Below the pieces are notes generated by a model. That model was not told the DNA's origin, ran no database searches, and was given only the letters and a program-made list of their open reading frames with translations. From positions 1 to 50,091 of the IMG/VR virus record IMGVR_UViG_3300032236_001323: a stretch of 50,091 nt of DNA; one strand, given 5' to 3'. The translations under genes were made by a program, and so were the position numbers. How positions within the stretch are numbered: the stretch's first letter is position 1; each line of letters starts with the position of its first letter. The stretch is from a virus. Positions 16,725-24,582 of this stretch are shown here, one piece after another.

Positions 16725-18614
16725 TTACTTACGGTAACGCTTACCAAACCATCCCTCAGCTGCAAGAGGAAAGTCGGGAGCCCATGTTGGTGGTGTAGTC
16801 ATAATACGAACTACATCATCTAACGCGGACTCCGCGCTTTGTTCTTCCACAAGGAGTAGCACCTCGTCATGGATGGAGTTAATAACCTCATAGCCAGCTC
16901 GCTCGAGCTCTATCATAGCAAACGCCAAGAAATCGCGAGCCGTTCCTTGAACGGCACTTTGGAAGATACTACTTCCGATCAACGGGTTTCTGGTCCACTG
17001 CCGAGTGTAGGTGTTTTGGGAATGCACTGTAACGCCGAGCTTTTCGCTACCCCATGGTGTGGTGAGCAACTCGAGCTCTGGCCTTTGCCAACAGATGAGA
17101 CGACCTGATGGTAGTTGCATCCATAACGCCTCTTTGGCCATCTTCATTTTTATCTTCTGACCAGCGGGGAAAGCAACACCGGGATTGCGAACTGCATCGA
17201 TGGCAGCAATCTCGCATGAACCCCACAGCGCCTTTACCTTTGCATAAGAGCTACGATAATTATCTACCGCACTCTTTGCTTGTGTCTCTGTTAGTTTGAC
17301 ACCCATTCCCTCAGCGTATTTAACCAGCCCTTTAGCACCTTGACCAAACATTGCACCGAGGACAGCTGATTTTGATACCTGCCGTTGATCCTTCGTGACT
17401 TCATCATAAGCGACTCGGTATAGGCTTTCTGAAGCAAAGACTTTATACTCATCTAATCCTTTCCGGAACAATTCCACTTTATCATTTTGCCCAGCCAAGT
17501 AGACGCCAACTCTGTTTTCAATTGAGCTAAAATCCACGTCAACGAAGGTTTGTCCGACTGGTGCGGAAATGGCCGATCTGACGAGCGAGGAAAGCTCACC
17601 CATAGTACCCACTCCTTCGCCAAATACCCTCGGTATTGCGCGTTCAATTTCATCATCGCTAATTGTAGGCCGGGCAATATTTTGCAAATTAAGGCCCCCA
17701 CGGCTCGCCCAGCGGCCGGTACTAGCGCCATGATATACCAGTGTATTCCTAATCCTGCCTTCATCTTCAATTTCTCCCATTTTTGAATATTTTGCCACGC
17801 TAGTTTGGCTTCCTTCTTGCCGCAGCTCTAAAGTTCTGCGTACGTTACCTTTTAAGTTAGTGTCCGCTAACTTAGCTGAAACGGTCTCGGCGGTCAAATC
17901 GTCAATCAACAAACCCCGATCACGCACCCATTTAAGCAATTTAGCCCGCTCTGACGGCTTACAGCCTGTTATGGCAAGGCATTCGTTGTCCAGTGCATCC
18001 TGCGCCCTTACCACAGCCAAAACGGCGTTGTGGAGCTCCTGTGGATCGACCGGTACGCCTCTCAAATTAATCCGCTGGGTGAGGATCCAAACTTCCTGTT
18101 CCGCAGCTGTAAGGGGCCTTAAAACGCTTCCTATGGCCATCTCTGTGCGTACGTCTCCCATACAATAATCATACATCTGTTTTAGTAGTACTGGATCATT
18201 ATTAAAGGTTCCGTCTTTTTGTGGTTTACAGAGTTTTTGAATAAGCCGTTTACCAATTGGGTCTTTTTGTTCAGCAGTGCCTAAAAATATAGCAGCGTCT
18301 TCAAGGCTTTGCGGTACGTTATTGGCTGCAGCAATAGCCATGGTATCAATACAGCGCTCCAGCCTTACATCTAATCCCAATACATACTTCATAATGTGCC
18401 ACTCAAACATGACATTCCAACCTTGAAACCAGGTTTTGTCTTCGAACATAAACATTGGTAGTGCTGTATCTGGTGTCCACAATTTTACTGGACCCCCGTC
18501 AATAGAATAAGCCATACAGATTACTTCTGTGCTTGGGTCTTTAGCATATATGTCCAAACCGCGTATTGGTAGGTCTACGTTACTACGAACCTCAAAATCC
18601 AAATTAACTAGCAT
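16725..18614 (-). CDS. polA: Family A DNA polymerase with 3'-5' exonuclease domain, 629 aa
   Basis: The N-terminal exonuclease starts NLDFEVRS (D-x-E). Polymerase motif A is VDVDFSSIE (D361-E366), the O-helix is RQVSKSAVLGAMFGQG (Lys415 to Gly421 region), and motif C is IHDEV (His582). The residue equivalent to E. coli Phe762 is Leu419. Length fits phage PolA without a 5' nuclease domain. The stop codon directly abuts the stop of the convergent virion gene. It overlaps the HNH gene upstream by 11 nt, so it is co-transcribed from the promoter at 19032-19045. Confidence 0.93.
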   Translation of the reverse strand: MLVNLDFEVRSNVDLPIRGLDIYAKDPSTEVICMAYSIDGGPVKLWTPDTALPMFMFEDKTWFQGWNVMFEWHIMKYVLGLDVRLERCIDTMAIAAANNVPQSLEDAAIFLGTAEQKDPIGKRLIQKLCKPQKDGTFNNDPVLLKQMYDYCMGDVRTEMAIGSVLRPLTAAEQEVWILTQRINLRGVPVDPQELHNAVLAVVRAQDALDNECLAITGCKPSERAKLLKWVRDRGLLIDDLTAETVSAKLADTNLKGNVRRTLELRQEGSQTSVAKYSKMGEIEDEGRIRNTLVYHGASTGRWASRGGLNLQNIARPTISDDEIERAIPRVFGEGVGTMGELSSLVRSAISAPVGQTFVDVDFSSIENRVGVYLAGQNDKVELFRKGLDEYKVFASESLYRVAYDEVTKDQRQVSKSAVLGAMFGQGAKGLVKYAEGMGVKLTETQAKSAVDNYRSSYAKVKALWGSCEIAAIDAVRNPGVAFPAGQKIKMKMAKEALWMQLPSGRLICWQRPELELLTTPWGSEKLGVTVHSQNTYTRQWTRNPLIGSSIFQSAVQGTARDFLAFAMIELERAGYEVINSIHDEVLLLVEEQSAESALDDVVRIMTTPPTWAPDFPLAAEGWFGKRYRK

Positions 18615-18978
18615 CGTTATCTTTCAAATATTTAATAGCTGATTTTAATAGCTTAACATTGTCTTTGAACTGCCCCAATCCAAAATTACAGTGGTGGCAA
18701 AGTATGCCTCGAACTTTACCTGTGTCGTGGCAATGATCTACATTTGTAAATTTAGCTCTATCCAATTCGGTGTCACAAATAGCACACTTACCGGATTGCA
18801 TATCTATTAAATTTTGTTTTTCTTGGGAGGTTACACCATAAGCCTTTTTTAGCTTATATTCGGCGTTTAGAATCCTATAGCAATCTTTGCAATAAGAATG
18901 AAGGCCGTCTTTATGCTGTTTATTTTTACTAAAAGCAGAAAGAGGTTTTGAGATTTTACACTTACTACATTGTTTCAT
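18604..18978 (-). CDS. HNH / recombination endonuclease VII-like nuclease, 124 aa
   Basis: Two N-terminal CxxC pairs (CSKCKISKPLSAFSKN, CKDCYR) are followed by CAICDTEL...NVDHCHDTGKVRGILCHHCN, the His-Asp-His and zinc-ligand pattern of endonuclease VII / HNH enzymes. It is probably a mobile (homing-type) nuclease inserted between the promoter and polA. ATG 18978 is chosen because GGAG lies 8 nt upstream; a GTG at 18987 is less well placed. A paralogue lies at 23321-23689. Confidence 0.85.
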   Translation of the reverse strand: MKQCSKCKISKPLSAFSKNKQHKDGLHSYCKDCYRILNAEYKLKKAYGVTSQEKQNLIDMQSGKCAICDTELDRAKFTNVDHCHDTGKVRGILCHHCNFGLGQFKDNVKLLKSAIKYLKDNDAS

Positions 18979-19031
18979 AACGCACACTCCTAAGGATAAA
19001 GCTGACGTATCAGCGAATTTACTTCTCTACA

Positions 19032-19045
19032 TATAATAATGCAAA
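19032..19045 (-). promoter_or_regulatory. Phage extended -10 promoter motif, copy M1 (HNH-polA)
   Basis: On the minus strand TTTGCATTATTATA, directly preceded by the T-tract of the RNR terminator. It drives HNH and polA. A half-match to the ATTTCACAT dyad sits further upstream (19076-19089). Confidence 0.75.
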
Positions 19046-19068
19046 AAAGGAGGGGATTTCTCCCCTCC
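19043..19068 (-). terminator. Strong intrinsic terminator after the RNR gene
   Basis: On the minus strand GGAGGGG (19068-19062 complement) pairs perfectly with CCCCTCC (19055-19049) around a 6-nt loop, followed by TTTTTT (19048-19043). The T-tract is also the start of promoter M1, so terminator and promoter share bases. Confidence 0.88.
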
Positions 19069-19092
19069 AAATCACCACCATGTGAAATACTT

Positions 19093-20967
19093 TTAAATCT
19101 CGCAGACACCGGCAGAGCATGCTAACTGCTGTGCACCTTCAACGTTGTCTGTATTCTCTGTAAAAAGCTCCCAATTGATTACTGGCATCTTCGCTTTGAG
19201 CGCCTCGTACTCTTCCTGTGTACAGGTTTCGTACGGAGCTTGGCGGTATGTGCCACCATCATACGGCAGATAAGACACGCCGCTAATCTCACTGAAGTTT
19301 TCCCATGTCCATGCACCAACCGATGGCCAATCCTTCTCTTCAACCGAGATGGTTACTGAGGGTTTGTGCTCGCACCAGTGGCGTTGGAAAGTTAACCATA
19401 AACCTAAGTGGTCGATTGGTGTCACTTCGTCTCTGGTGATTCCGTCCGGGGCTTTGATTGGGAAGCTAAACACAGTTGTTTGAGTTGGTTTATAGACACA
19501 GTCTTCCGCTGGAATTCCTTGACTAACCAAGAATTGTGAGAGAGGATCCTTCTTATCTCCGCGTACTCTTCGGATGTAGTATTTAGCGTGTCGTGGATGG
19601 ATTCCCGAAGCTGCGTCAACGAGTTGCGATACTGTTCCACTTGGTTTAACACATGTAATTGCAGCTGATACAGGGATTCCAAGTTTTGCAGCAAACTGCT
19701 CATTTGCCTTTCTTGCTGCCAAGCGGAGCTCTGCGAGGAGTTCATTTAACTTTTCTCCTTGCGTGGTGAGTAGTGGGTTGTCGTAAATTCCGGTGAGGGA
19801 AACACCAAGGAGTCTTTCCTCTTCGGTATTGCGTTGCCACACTTTTCGCAAATAAGGGAACTTTGTGAAGGTACTTTGGATTGTACCAAGGATGGAGGCA
19901 AGCCGCACTTTGCGCAATAAAGTTTCTTTGGTGTCATCATGGCGCACTACACATTCACTAAGATTGCAAAATTGGTATGGTCGGAGAATGATCTCACTGC
20001 ACGGATTTGTTCCGAATTCATAATTTGGATCTCTATGCCCGTATTTTTCAACCGTCTTCTTAGCAGCCTCCCGATTAAAAATGCCTCGTTCACCGGAGTG
20101 GGAGTTGTAAAGTGATAGCCATTCTTCCATGAACTTTCCGACAGTAGGTGTTTCTGAATACACCGCACTGTTGTTCGCAAGAGCGCGGTGTGGTGCAGTG
20201 TCCCACCATGGTCCAGCTTTTGCATGTCGAATCCTTTCGTCATCAAGATCAGATAATGAGATCATTGCAGAGCGACGTACGCCACCCACTACAACTACCT
20301 CACCAATTTTACACATCAAGTCATGGCACTCTAAAGAATTTAAGCGACGACCCTTTGCGTGTTTAAAAGTGTTTACAACAAACTTAAATAAATCAATTAA
20401 TGGTTCCGGCCCGGAAGCTCTTCCACCAAAAGTTTTGAGTCGTGCTCCGGAGGGTCGGACATTGGACACGTCCCACTTTGGAATTTCTCCAGCCCAGAGG
20501 TGGGCGAGGAGTAAACGTAATGATTTTGCCCAGCCTTCTTTAGAGTCGTGAACTGCGATGGTGTGCTCGGAATCAAACAAGTTTTCTGGCACTTCGGGCA
20601 AATTGTTAATGTACTTTGATTCAACTGAGAATCCAACGCCAGTTCCGCAAAGCAAAATGAACATGGCTTCGTCAAAGGACTTGGGGTCATCCACTGGAAG
20701 ATACGAGCAATTATAGACGCAAGTATTGTCACGATCGGCACTCTTTCCTGCCGTCATCATGGCACGCATGGACGGCATTAGTTCTAGGTTATAAATGGCG
20801 CTACGTAATTCTGTTTTTAATTCTTTATCTTCAGTGATCGCTGGTGTACGGCTAAAAATGTAATCTACATAGCGGTCTACTGTTTCACCCCATGTTTCTC
20901 TACGTTTTTTGTCATCGACAAAACGAGCGTAGCGACTGGCGGCGATATATTCTTGATACTGATCCAT
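19093..20967 (-). CDS. nrdJ: Class II (adenosylcobalamin-dependent) ribonucleotide reductase, monomeric type, 624 aa
   Basis: It reduces ribonucleotides to deoxyribonucleotides for phage DNA synthesis. The active-site block is NPCSEI...FCNLSE: Asn321, Cys323, Glu325 and Cys334 match the spacing of Asn406, Cys408, Glu410 and Cys419 in Lactobacillus leichmannii RTPR. CVYNC at 83-87 supplies the partner Cys, and the C-terminal pair CSAGVC (617, 622) is the redox shuttle. Size fits monomeric RTPR-like enzymes. No NrdB-like subunit is present. It lies behind a terminator that separates it from the ssDNA-binding gene, so its expression is probably partial read-through. Confidence 0.9.
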   Translation of the reverse strand: MDQYQEYIAASRYARFVDDKKRRETWGETVDRYVDYIFSRTPAITEDKELKTELRSAIYNLELMPSMRAMMTAGKSADRDNTCVYNCSYLPVDDPKSFDEAMFILLCGTGVGFSVESKYINNLPEVPENLFDSEHTIAVHDSKEGWAKSLRLLLAHLWAGEIPKWDVSNVRPSGARLKTFGGRASGPEPLIDLFKFVVNTFKHAKGRRLNSLECHDLMCKIGEVVVVGGVRRSAMISLSDLDDERIRHAKAGPWWDTAPHRALANNSAVYSETPTVGKFMEEWLSLYNSHSGERGIFNREAAKKTVEKYGHRDPNYEFGTNPCSEIILRPYQFCNLSECVVRHDDTKETLLRKVRLASILGTIQSTFTKFPYLRKVWQRNTEEERLLGVSLTGIYDNPLLTTQGEKLNELLAELRLAARKANEQFAAKLGIPVSAAITCVKPSGTVSQLVDAASGIHPRHAKYYIRRVRGDKKDPLSQFLVSQGIPAEDCVYKPTQTTVFSFPIKAPDGITRDEVTPIDHLGLWLTFQRHWCEHKPSVTISVEEKDWPSVGAWTWENFSEISGVSYLPYDGGTYRQAPYETCTQEEYEALKAKMPVINWELFTENTDNVEGAQQLACSAGVCEI

Positions 20968-21000
20968 TTATTGTTCTCTAGGTTATGGTTAATAAGGGGC

Positions 21001-21032
21001 AAAAAGGCCCGACGCAGTTTCTACGCCGGGCC
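21001..21032 (-). terminator. Intrinsic terminator/attenuator between ssDNA-binding gene and RNR
   Basis: Minus strand: GGCCCGGCG pairs with CGTCGGGCC around TAGAAACTG, followed by TTTTT (21005-21001). It follows the stop of the DUF2815 gene by 28 nt. No promoter motif lies between it and the RNR start, so it likely tunes RNR below the ssDNA-binding protein. Confidence 0.8.
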
Positions 21033-21059
21033 ACGCCCATCTACTGGGTACTACTAAAC

Positions 21060-21578
21060 TTATACTGCGAAATCTGCAGCGGCTGTTGTAGAGCCACCGA
21101 ACTTCTCACCGTCTTCTAACTTCTGAACGTTGTTCAAACCGGCAGCAATACCTTTGGAACCGCTTGTGTCATACGGATACAAAGTGATTGAAGCGCGACC
21201 ATAGCAACCAGAATAAAACTCGCTAGTGTCGATGATTGGATTCAAATCAGCATCAACGATACCTGGCTTTTCGTTAGAGCTGGCGTTGATAAAATAATGG
21301 CCTGCGTATGCTGGATCATCTTTCTCTGCGTCACCGTCGCGTAAGCCACCCTTGAGTGTCTTAGGAATGCTGCCGCCCCACATTGTTGCGTTAGCTGCCT
21401 TGGTGTCTTCGAATGCTTTCTTAAAGCGGTTGATAGTATCTGTGTCTGATTTTGGGATCAGAATGGAAACAGAATACTTTAAAGTGCCGTTAGGTGTCTC
21501 AGCTGGTGCGAACACATTAGCGTAAGAGAAACGTACTTTGCCAGTTACAAACTTGGTCTTTACTGATTTTGATGCCAT
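21060..21578 (-). CDS. DUF2815 single-stranded DNA-binding protein, 172 aa
   Basis: The product begins MASKSVKTKFVTGKVRFSYANVF and contains KYSVSILIPKSDTDT, matching DUF2815 phage proteins that act as OB-fold ssDNA-binding proteins in replication. GG...SKGIAAGLNNVQKLEDGEKFGG is the conserved C-terminal part, ending in an acidic-poor FAV tip. ATG 21578 is chosen over 21602 because AAAAAGGAAT is 9 nt upstream. It sits between a motif promoter and a terminator. Confidence 0.85.
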   Translation of the reverse strand: MASKSVKTKFVTGKVRFSYANVFAPAETPNGTLKYSVSILIPKSDTDTINRFKKAFEDTKAANATMWGGSIPKTLKGGLRDGDAEKDDPAYAGHYFINASSNEKPGIVDADLNPIIDTSEFYSGCYGRASITLYPYDTSGSKGIAAGLNNVQKLEDGEKFGGSTTAAADFAV

Positions 21579-21644
21579 AATCTTTAATTCCTTTTTAAAC
21601 ATTAAGACTGGTCTTCAATCGGGGCCAGCCTGTCTACCCGTACA

Positions 21645-21658
21645 CATATTAATGCAAA
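21645..21658 (-). promoter_or_regulatory. Phage extended -10 promoter motif, copy M2 (ssDNA-binding protein)
   Basis: Minus strand TTTGCATTAATATG, a variant with ATTAAT instead of ATTATT. A dyad (21675-21694) lies at about -35 to -54 relative to the predicted start point. Confidence 0.65.
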
Positions 21659-21674
21659 CTTCGATTACTTCTTA

Positions 21675-21694
21675 ATTCCACAATGTGAAATAAT
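21675..21694 (-). promoter_or_regulatory. Dyad operator/activator-like site upstream of M2
   Basis: Minus strand ATTTCACATTGTGGAAT is near-palindromic and matches the dyad upstream of the primase promoter (35477-35497) with consensus ATTTCRCAWTRTGRAAT at the same distance. Candidate binding site for a phage or host regulator. Confidence 0.45.
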
Positions 21695-21951
21695 TATGAG
21701 TCGTACAAAATACCCAAATCATTCATTGCTTGCCGCATAGCCAGTGCCCTTAAAAAATCTGTTTGGTACTCTGGCTCATTTAAAACATCGGGCTCTTGCG
21801 CCACGATATCTAAAACTTCATCAATACAATCACGTAACTGCTGGACACCTTCACGATGCCCACTTCCAGGTAAAGCGTCAAAGTCTTTTGCAAACTTATT
21901 AATCAGCAAATCCGGAATATCAAACTTTGAACCGCAATACTCTATTTGCAT
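21694..21951 (-). CDS. Acidic protein of unknown function, 85 aa
   Basis: The product MQIEYCGSKFDIPDLLINKF is helical and acidic, with no recognised family. An AGGAGCCCTT site precedes the ATG. It lies between a small membrane protein and the ssDNA-binding gene. Its coding end touches the dyad element upstream of M2. Confidence 0.6.
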   Translation of the reverse strand: MQIEYCGSKFDIPDLLINKFAKDFDALPGSGHREGVQQLRDCIDEVLDIVAQEPDVLNEPEYQTDFLRALAMRQAMNDLGILYDS

Positions 21952-21959
21952 AAGGGCTC

Positions 21960-22103
21960 CTATTTTGCCACAAGAACCAATCCTGCGTTACCTATGGCGT
22001 ATCCAATAAACATAATACCTGTGCCAATACTACCTTTATAAAACTGTTCTAATCCGACATATAAGTATACCAGACCCATTACTGCAATTAACCATGTACT
22101 CAT
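21960..22103 (-). CDS. Small membrane protein, 47 aa
   Basis: MSTWLIAVMGLVYLYVGLEQF has one hydrophobic helix and a second one near the C-terminus (IMFIGYAIGNAGLVLVAK). The start is the ATG at 22103, overlapping the end of the nuclease gene by 4 nt (ATGA). Small two-span proteins of this type are common in phage replication operons. Function unknown. Confidence 0.6.
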   Translation of the reverse strand: MSTWLIAVMGLVYLYVGLEQFYKGSIGTGIMFIGYAIGNAGLVLVAK

Positions 22104-23227
22104 GCAAAATCCTCCTTCGCACCTTCTTTGCTGCGCACCAGTTTGGGACTGCCTTCTGGTCGCTGCACAAGTTCTCCTAACCATGTAGTTACTTGCTTGT
22201 TGATTTTCTCTAATGAGGCTAGAGATTTGAGCTTAGGAGGCTCCCAAATAATTTGTGGGTCTAACCCCTTTTCTACCAAAACGGTGGCCGCTAGGGCGCT
22301 ATCAGAGATCTTGCGGTGGGTTGTTGAGGTAGTTAGTTTAAATCCGGGCGGGACAATCTCTTGTTCTACTGCTCGGTTTAATGCAAACTCTTCTACATCG
22401 TTTACCCAAGTGCGTAAGTTTTGTGCCTTTACTAAGACTTCGCTGACTTCTTCTTCGTTGAGGAGGCCCGGGGCTTTGAACTCGAGCTTGGCGAGCTCCG
22501 TGTTAAAGTCTGAGCGGGCGCGGCATTGCGCTTTGGCTTTGCAGAAACCGCACCATTCGCCTGGGAGGAACTCGCCTGAGCCACTCCACGCTTTCTTGGC
22601 TTTTTGTTTAACGTAATAATTTGCCCAGTCGACAAGTTTACTGATGCTGGTACCATCGGTACTGATACTGTCAAGCCGGGGCTGATGTATCGTGTAACTG
22701 ACTTCCTTGATTTCTGGGTACTCTTCTTTGAACTTGCTCCACGCGCCGAGGGCGTAGAGCCTGAGCTGCGGGTTGTCTTGCGCGTGGACGGGGATACCTT
22801 TTCCGAATTTAAGGTCAATAACCCGAATGGAGTGCTTAGAAAGTATAACCACATCGGCCGTACCAAAGCCGTCAGGCACCCAGTCAGAAAAGTCCACACG
22901 TTGCTCAAATAGCGGAGTATCCCCTTCTCCAATTTGGCTTCGGACGTAGAGGACGTAGTTGTCGACGTTTGCTTCGAAGTCTTCGTTGTAGTACGGGGTG
23001 TTTTTGATGATTTCATATTCTCTTTCATACTCTTCTATTCCAATTTGTCCATAATAGTGGCGTAACTTAATCTCGCCAAGGGAATGGGCCATCGTGCCTT
23101 CTTGACTAAAGTCAAAAGCATTTGAGCCTCGTTTTTGTTCTGGGAGTGTTGCTTCTAATCTGGCACTTGGGGTGCACATCATCCATCGTTTACTACCCGA
23201 TGCTGATAAAAGGGCATGAGCTGTAAT
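22100..23227 (-). CDS. DUF2800 / Cas4-like PD-(D/E)XK nuclease, starting at an ATT codon
   Basis: The core FGTADVVILSKHSIRVIDLKFGKG shows the PD-(D/E)XK arrangement (D, then D-x-K), and WCGFCKAKAQC resembles the C-terminal cysteine cluster of Cas4/RecB-type exonucleases. The first ATG (23182) would remove a conserved start. In frame upstream is HALLSASGSKRWMMCTPSAR, the usual DUF2800 N-terminus, and no ATG, GTG or TTG exists before the upstream stop. AAGGAG (23240-23235) sits 7 nt before ATT 23227, which I take as start (ATC 23230 is possible). Probable role: recombination or DNA end processing with the ssDNA-binding protein. Confidence 0.8.
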   Translation of the reverse strand: MTAHALLSASGSKRWMMCTPSARLEATLPEQKRGSNAFDFSQEGTMAHSLGEIKLRHYYGQIGIEEYEREYEIIKNTPYYNEDFEANVDNYVLYVRSQIGEGDTPLFEQRVDFSDWVPDGFGTADVVILSKHSIRVIDLKFGKGIPVHAQDNPQLRLYALGAWSKFKEEYPEIKEVSYTIHQPRLDSISTDGTSISKLVDWANYYVKQKAKKAWSGSGEFLPGEWCGFCKAKAQCRARSDFNTELAKLEFKAPGLLNEEEVSEVLVKAQNLRTWVNDVEEFALNRAVEQEIVPPGFKLTTSTTHRKISDSALAATVLVEKGLDPQIIWEPPKLKSLASLEKINKQVTTWLGELVQRPEGSPKLVRSKEGAKEDFA

Positions 23228-23281
23228 GATAATTCTCCTTTTTAGGCTGATTAGGCTTGTTTAACTTTTTTCTGTCGTACA

Positions 23282-23295
23282 TATAATAATGCAAA
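23282..23295 (-). promoter_or_regulatory. Phage extended -10 promoter motif, copy M3 (DUF2800 nuclease)
   Basis: Minus strand TTTGCATTATTATA followed by TGTACGAC. It drives the nuclease, the 47-aa membrane protein and the 85-aa protein. Confidence 0.75.
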
Positions 23296-23320
23296 CTTTA
23301 AGTTGTTTTTTCTGGCTTTT

Positions 23321-23689
23321 TTAATTATATTTTTGTATGTATTTAAGGGCGGATTCTAATATCTTTTCAGAATCTTGTAAGTAGCCCAAACCCCTATTAC
23401 AAGGATTGCAAAGTATGCCTCTAACTTTTCCATTTTTATGGGAATGGTCTATATGAGTTCCATACTTTGGTTTTAGTAAATTAAAACAAATTGCGCACTT
23501 GTAATTTTGACTTTTTATCATTTCTGAAAAGTCATTTTCTTCAATGCTATATTTATTTTTTCGATGCAATGTAGAATTGTATTTGTTTCGGCAACAAATA
23601 CATTCGTTTCTATGGCCGTCTTTTGCTTCTTTTCTTTTTTGAAACTCAGATAACGGCTTTTCAATGCCGCATTTGGTGCACTTCTTCAT
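23321..23689 (-). CDS. HNH / recombination endonuclease VII-like nuclease, 122 aa
   Basis: Same plan as 18604-18978: CTKCGIEKPLSEF, CICCRN, CAICFNLL, then HIDHSHKNGKVRGILCNPCNRGLG with HNH/endonuclease VII ligands. ATG 23689 has GAGGG 6 nt upstream; an upstream ATG 23701 is also in frame. It is A+T-richer than neighbours, fitting recent arrival as a mobile nuclease. It sits downstream of the small terminase-like gene with two tight hairpins between. Confidence 0.85.
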   Translation of the reverse strand: MKKCTKCGIEKPLSEFQKRKEAKDGHRNECICCRNKYNSTLHRKNKYSIEENDFSEMIKSQNYKCAICFNLLKPKYGTHIDHSHKNGKVRGILCNPCNRGLGYLQDSEKILESALKYIQKYN

Positions 23690-23719
23690 TGATACCCTCA
23701 TTGGTTTATTGGTGAACTA

Positions 23720-23753
23720 GCCGGTGAATGAGCACCGGCAGGGGAGCTACCCC
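23720..23753 (-). other. Two back-to-back hairpins between terminase-like gene and HNH gene
   Basis: GCCGGTG (23720-23726) pairs with CACCGGC (23733-23739), and GGGG (23741-23744) pairs with CCCC (23750-23753). There is no T-tract on the minus strand, so it is not a standard terminator. It could protect mRNA, be a processing site or mark the HNH insertion boundary. Confidence 0.5.
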
Positions 23754-23772
23754 GTTCGTTCATTGATTAGTA

Positions 23773-24168
23773 CTACTCTTTTAGCGCACTTATTAAAGCT
23801 GCTATTTCTTTATTAAAATCAACCACAACTTCTGCCTTAACATCCACCTTAGTATCACGTGTTTCCCTGTAATCTTCAGCGAATTGACCGCGCAGGGCAA
23901 TTTCTGCCACGCGAGAATTGAATGCCTTGTTTTCAATGTTGGCAAGCATCATGTTTTCCCAAAATGCTTGAGCATAAACTGTTGCTAAATCAAGGGTTTC
24001 AGCAAAATGCTCGTCTTCTTTTTTAAGACGTGCTGCGGTGGCCTTGCTGATGCCGATAGCAGCAAACATGGCTTTTTGAGACGCGCCTTGTTTACCCAGT
24101 TCTAAAATGGCTTTTGCCATTTCTGGGGTAAAAGACTTCTTGTTTGCTGGTGCTTTTTTAGCTGCCAC
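23773..24168 (-). CDS. terS: Terminase small subunit-like DNA-binding protein, 131 aa
   Basis: An N-terminal helix-turn-helix (FTPEMAKAILELGKQGASQKAMFAAIGISKATAARLKKEDEHF in outline) is followed by AQAFWENMM...KAFNSRVAEIALRGQFAEDYRET and an acidic-ended tail, matching small terminase/DNA packaging recognition proteins. It would recognise the packaging site and load the large terminase. Unusually, it is about 19 kb away from and on the opposite strand to the large subunit gene. It overlaps the DUF6321 gene by 11 nt. Confidence 0.65.
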   Translation of the reverse strand: MAAKKAPANKKSFTPEMAKAILELGKQGASQKAMFAAIGISKATAARLKKEDEHFAETLDLATVYAQAFWENMMLANIENKAFNSRVAEIALRGQFAEDYRETRDTKVDVKAEVVVDFNKEIAALISALKE

Positions 24169-24424
24169 ATTTCCACCTTTTTAAACTTGCTGCTTTGCGT
24201 GTTGGTTTACCATTCTCGTCTTTCATAGGACCTGGCATGCCAGACATGCGTGCGCAGAATGATTTTTTACGAGGGCCGCCTTCTGGTTGAGGGGCTTTTA
24301 AATTGGAGCCTGTTGCTGCGTTGTACTTGGCGCGACCTTTGGCGGTCAAACCTGCGCCCTGAGATACTGGTAGCTTCTCGCCACGGCCTATTGCGAGGGA
24401 TGGGCCTTTTTTCTTAGTTGCCAT
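24158..24424 (-). CDS. DUF6321-like basic protein, 88 aa
   Basis: SLAIGRGEKLPVSQGAGLTA followed by KGRAKYNAATGSNLKAPQPE and GGPRKKSFCARMSGMPGPMK is a highly conserved string known as DUF6321 in many phages of Gram-negative hosts. It is basic and Gly/Pro-rich with two Cys near the C-terminus. Function unknown, but its constant association with packaging and virion genes suggests a DNA-linked role. It overlaps neighbours on both sides. Confidence 0.75.
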   Translation of the reverse strand: MATKKKGPSLAIGRGEKLPVSQGAGLTAKGRAKYNAATGSNLKAPQPEGGPRKKSFCARMSGMPGPMKDENGKPTRKAASLKRWKCGS

Positions 24425-24573
24425 TATTTTTTAGCAGTTTTTGCTGATTGTTTAAATGCTTTGGCTGTAGGGGCACCTTTGGCACCCGGCTTGCGCATCT
24501 TCTCGCCAGAACCGGCTTTAATGCGTTCTTGTTTAGCGTGGATGTTTGCGTACAAACCGGGTTTAGTTGCCAT
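24424..24573 (-). CDS. Small basic conserved phage protein, 49 aa
   Basis: MATKPGLYANIHAKQERIKA is followed by a Lys/Gly/Ala-rich tail ending KTAKK. I recall this string from many phage genomes next to DUF6321. It overlaps the DUF6321 ATG by one base (TAATG). An AAGGAAGC site precedes the start. Confidence 0.75.
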   Translation of the reverse strand: MATKPGLYANIHAKQERIKAGSGEKMRKPGAKGAPTAKAFKQSAKTAKK

Positions 24574-24582
24574 AATGCTTCC

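Noticed and set aside
23080-23182. ATG at 23182 as the start of the DUF2800 nuclease
   Set aside because: It would discard the conserved N-terminal segment and has no ribosome binding site; the upstream ATT with AAGGAG fits better.
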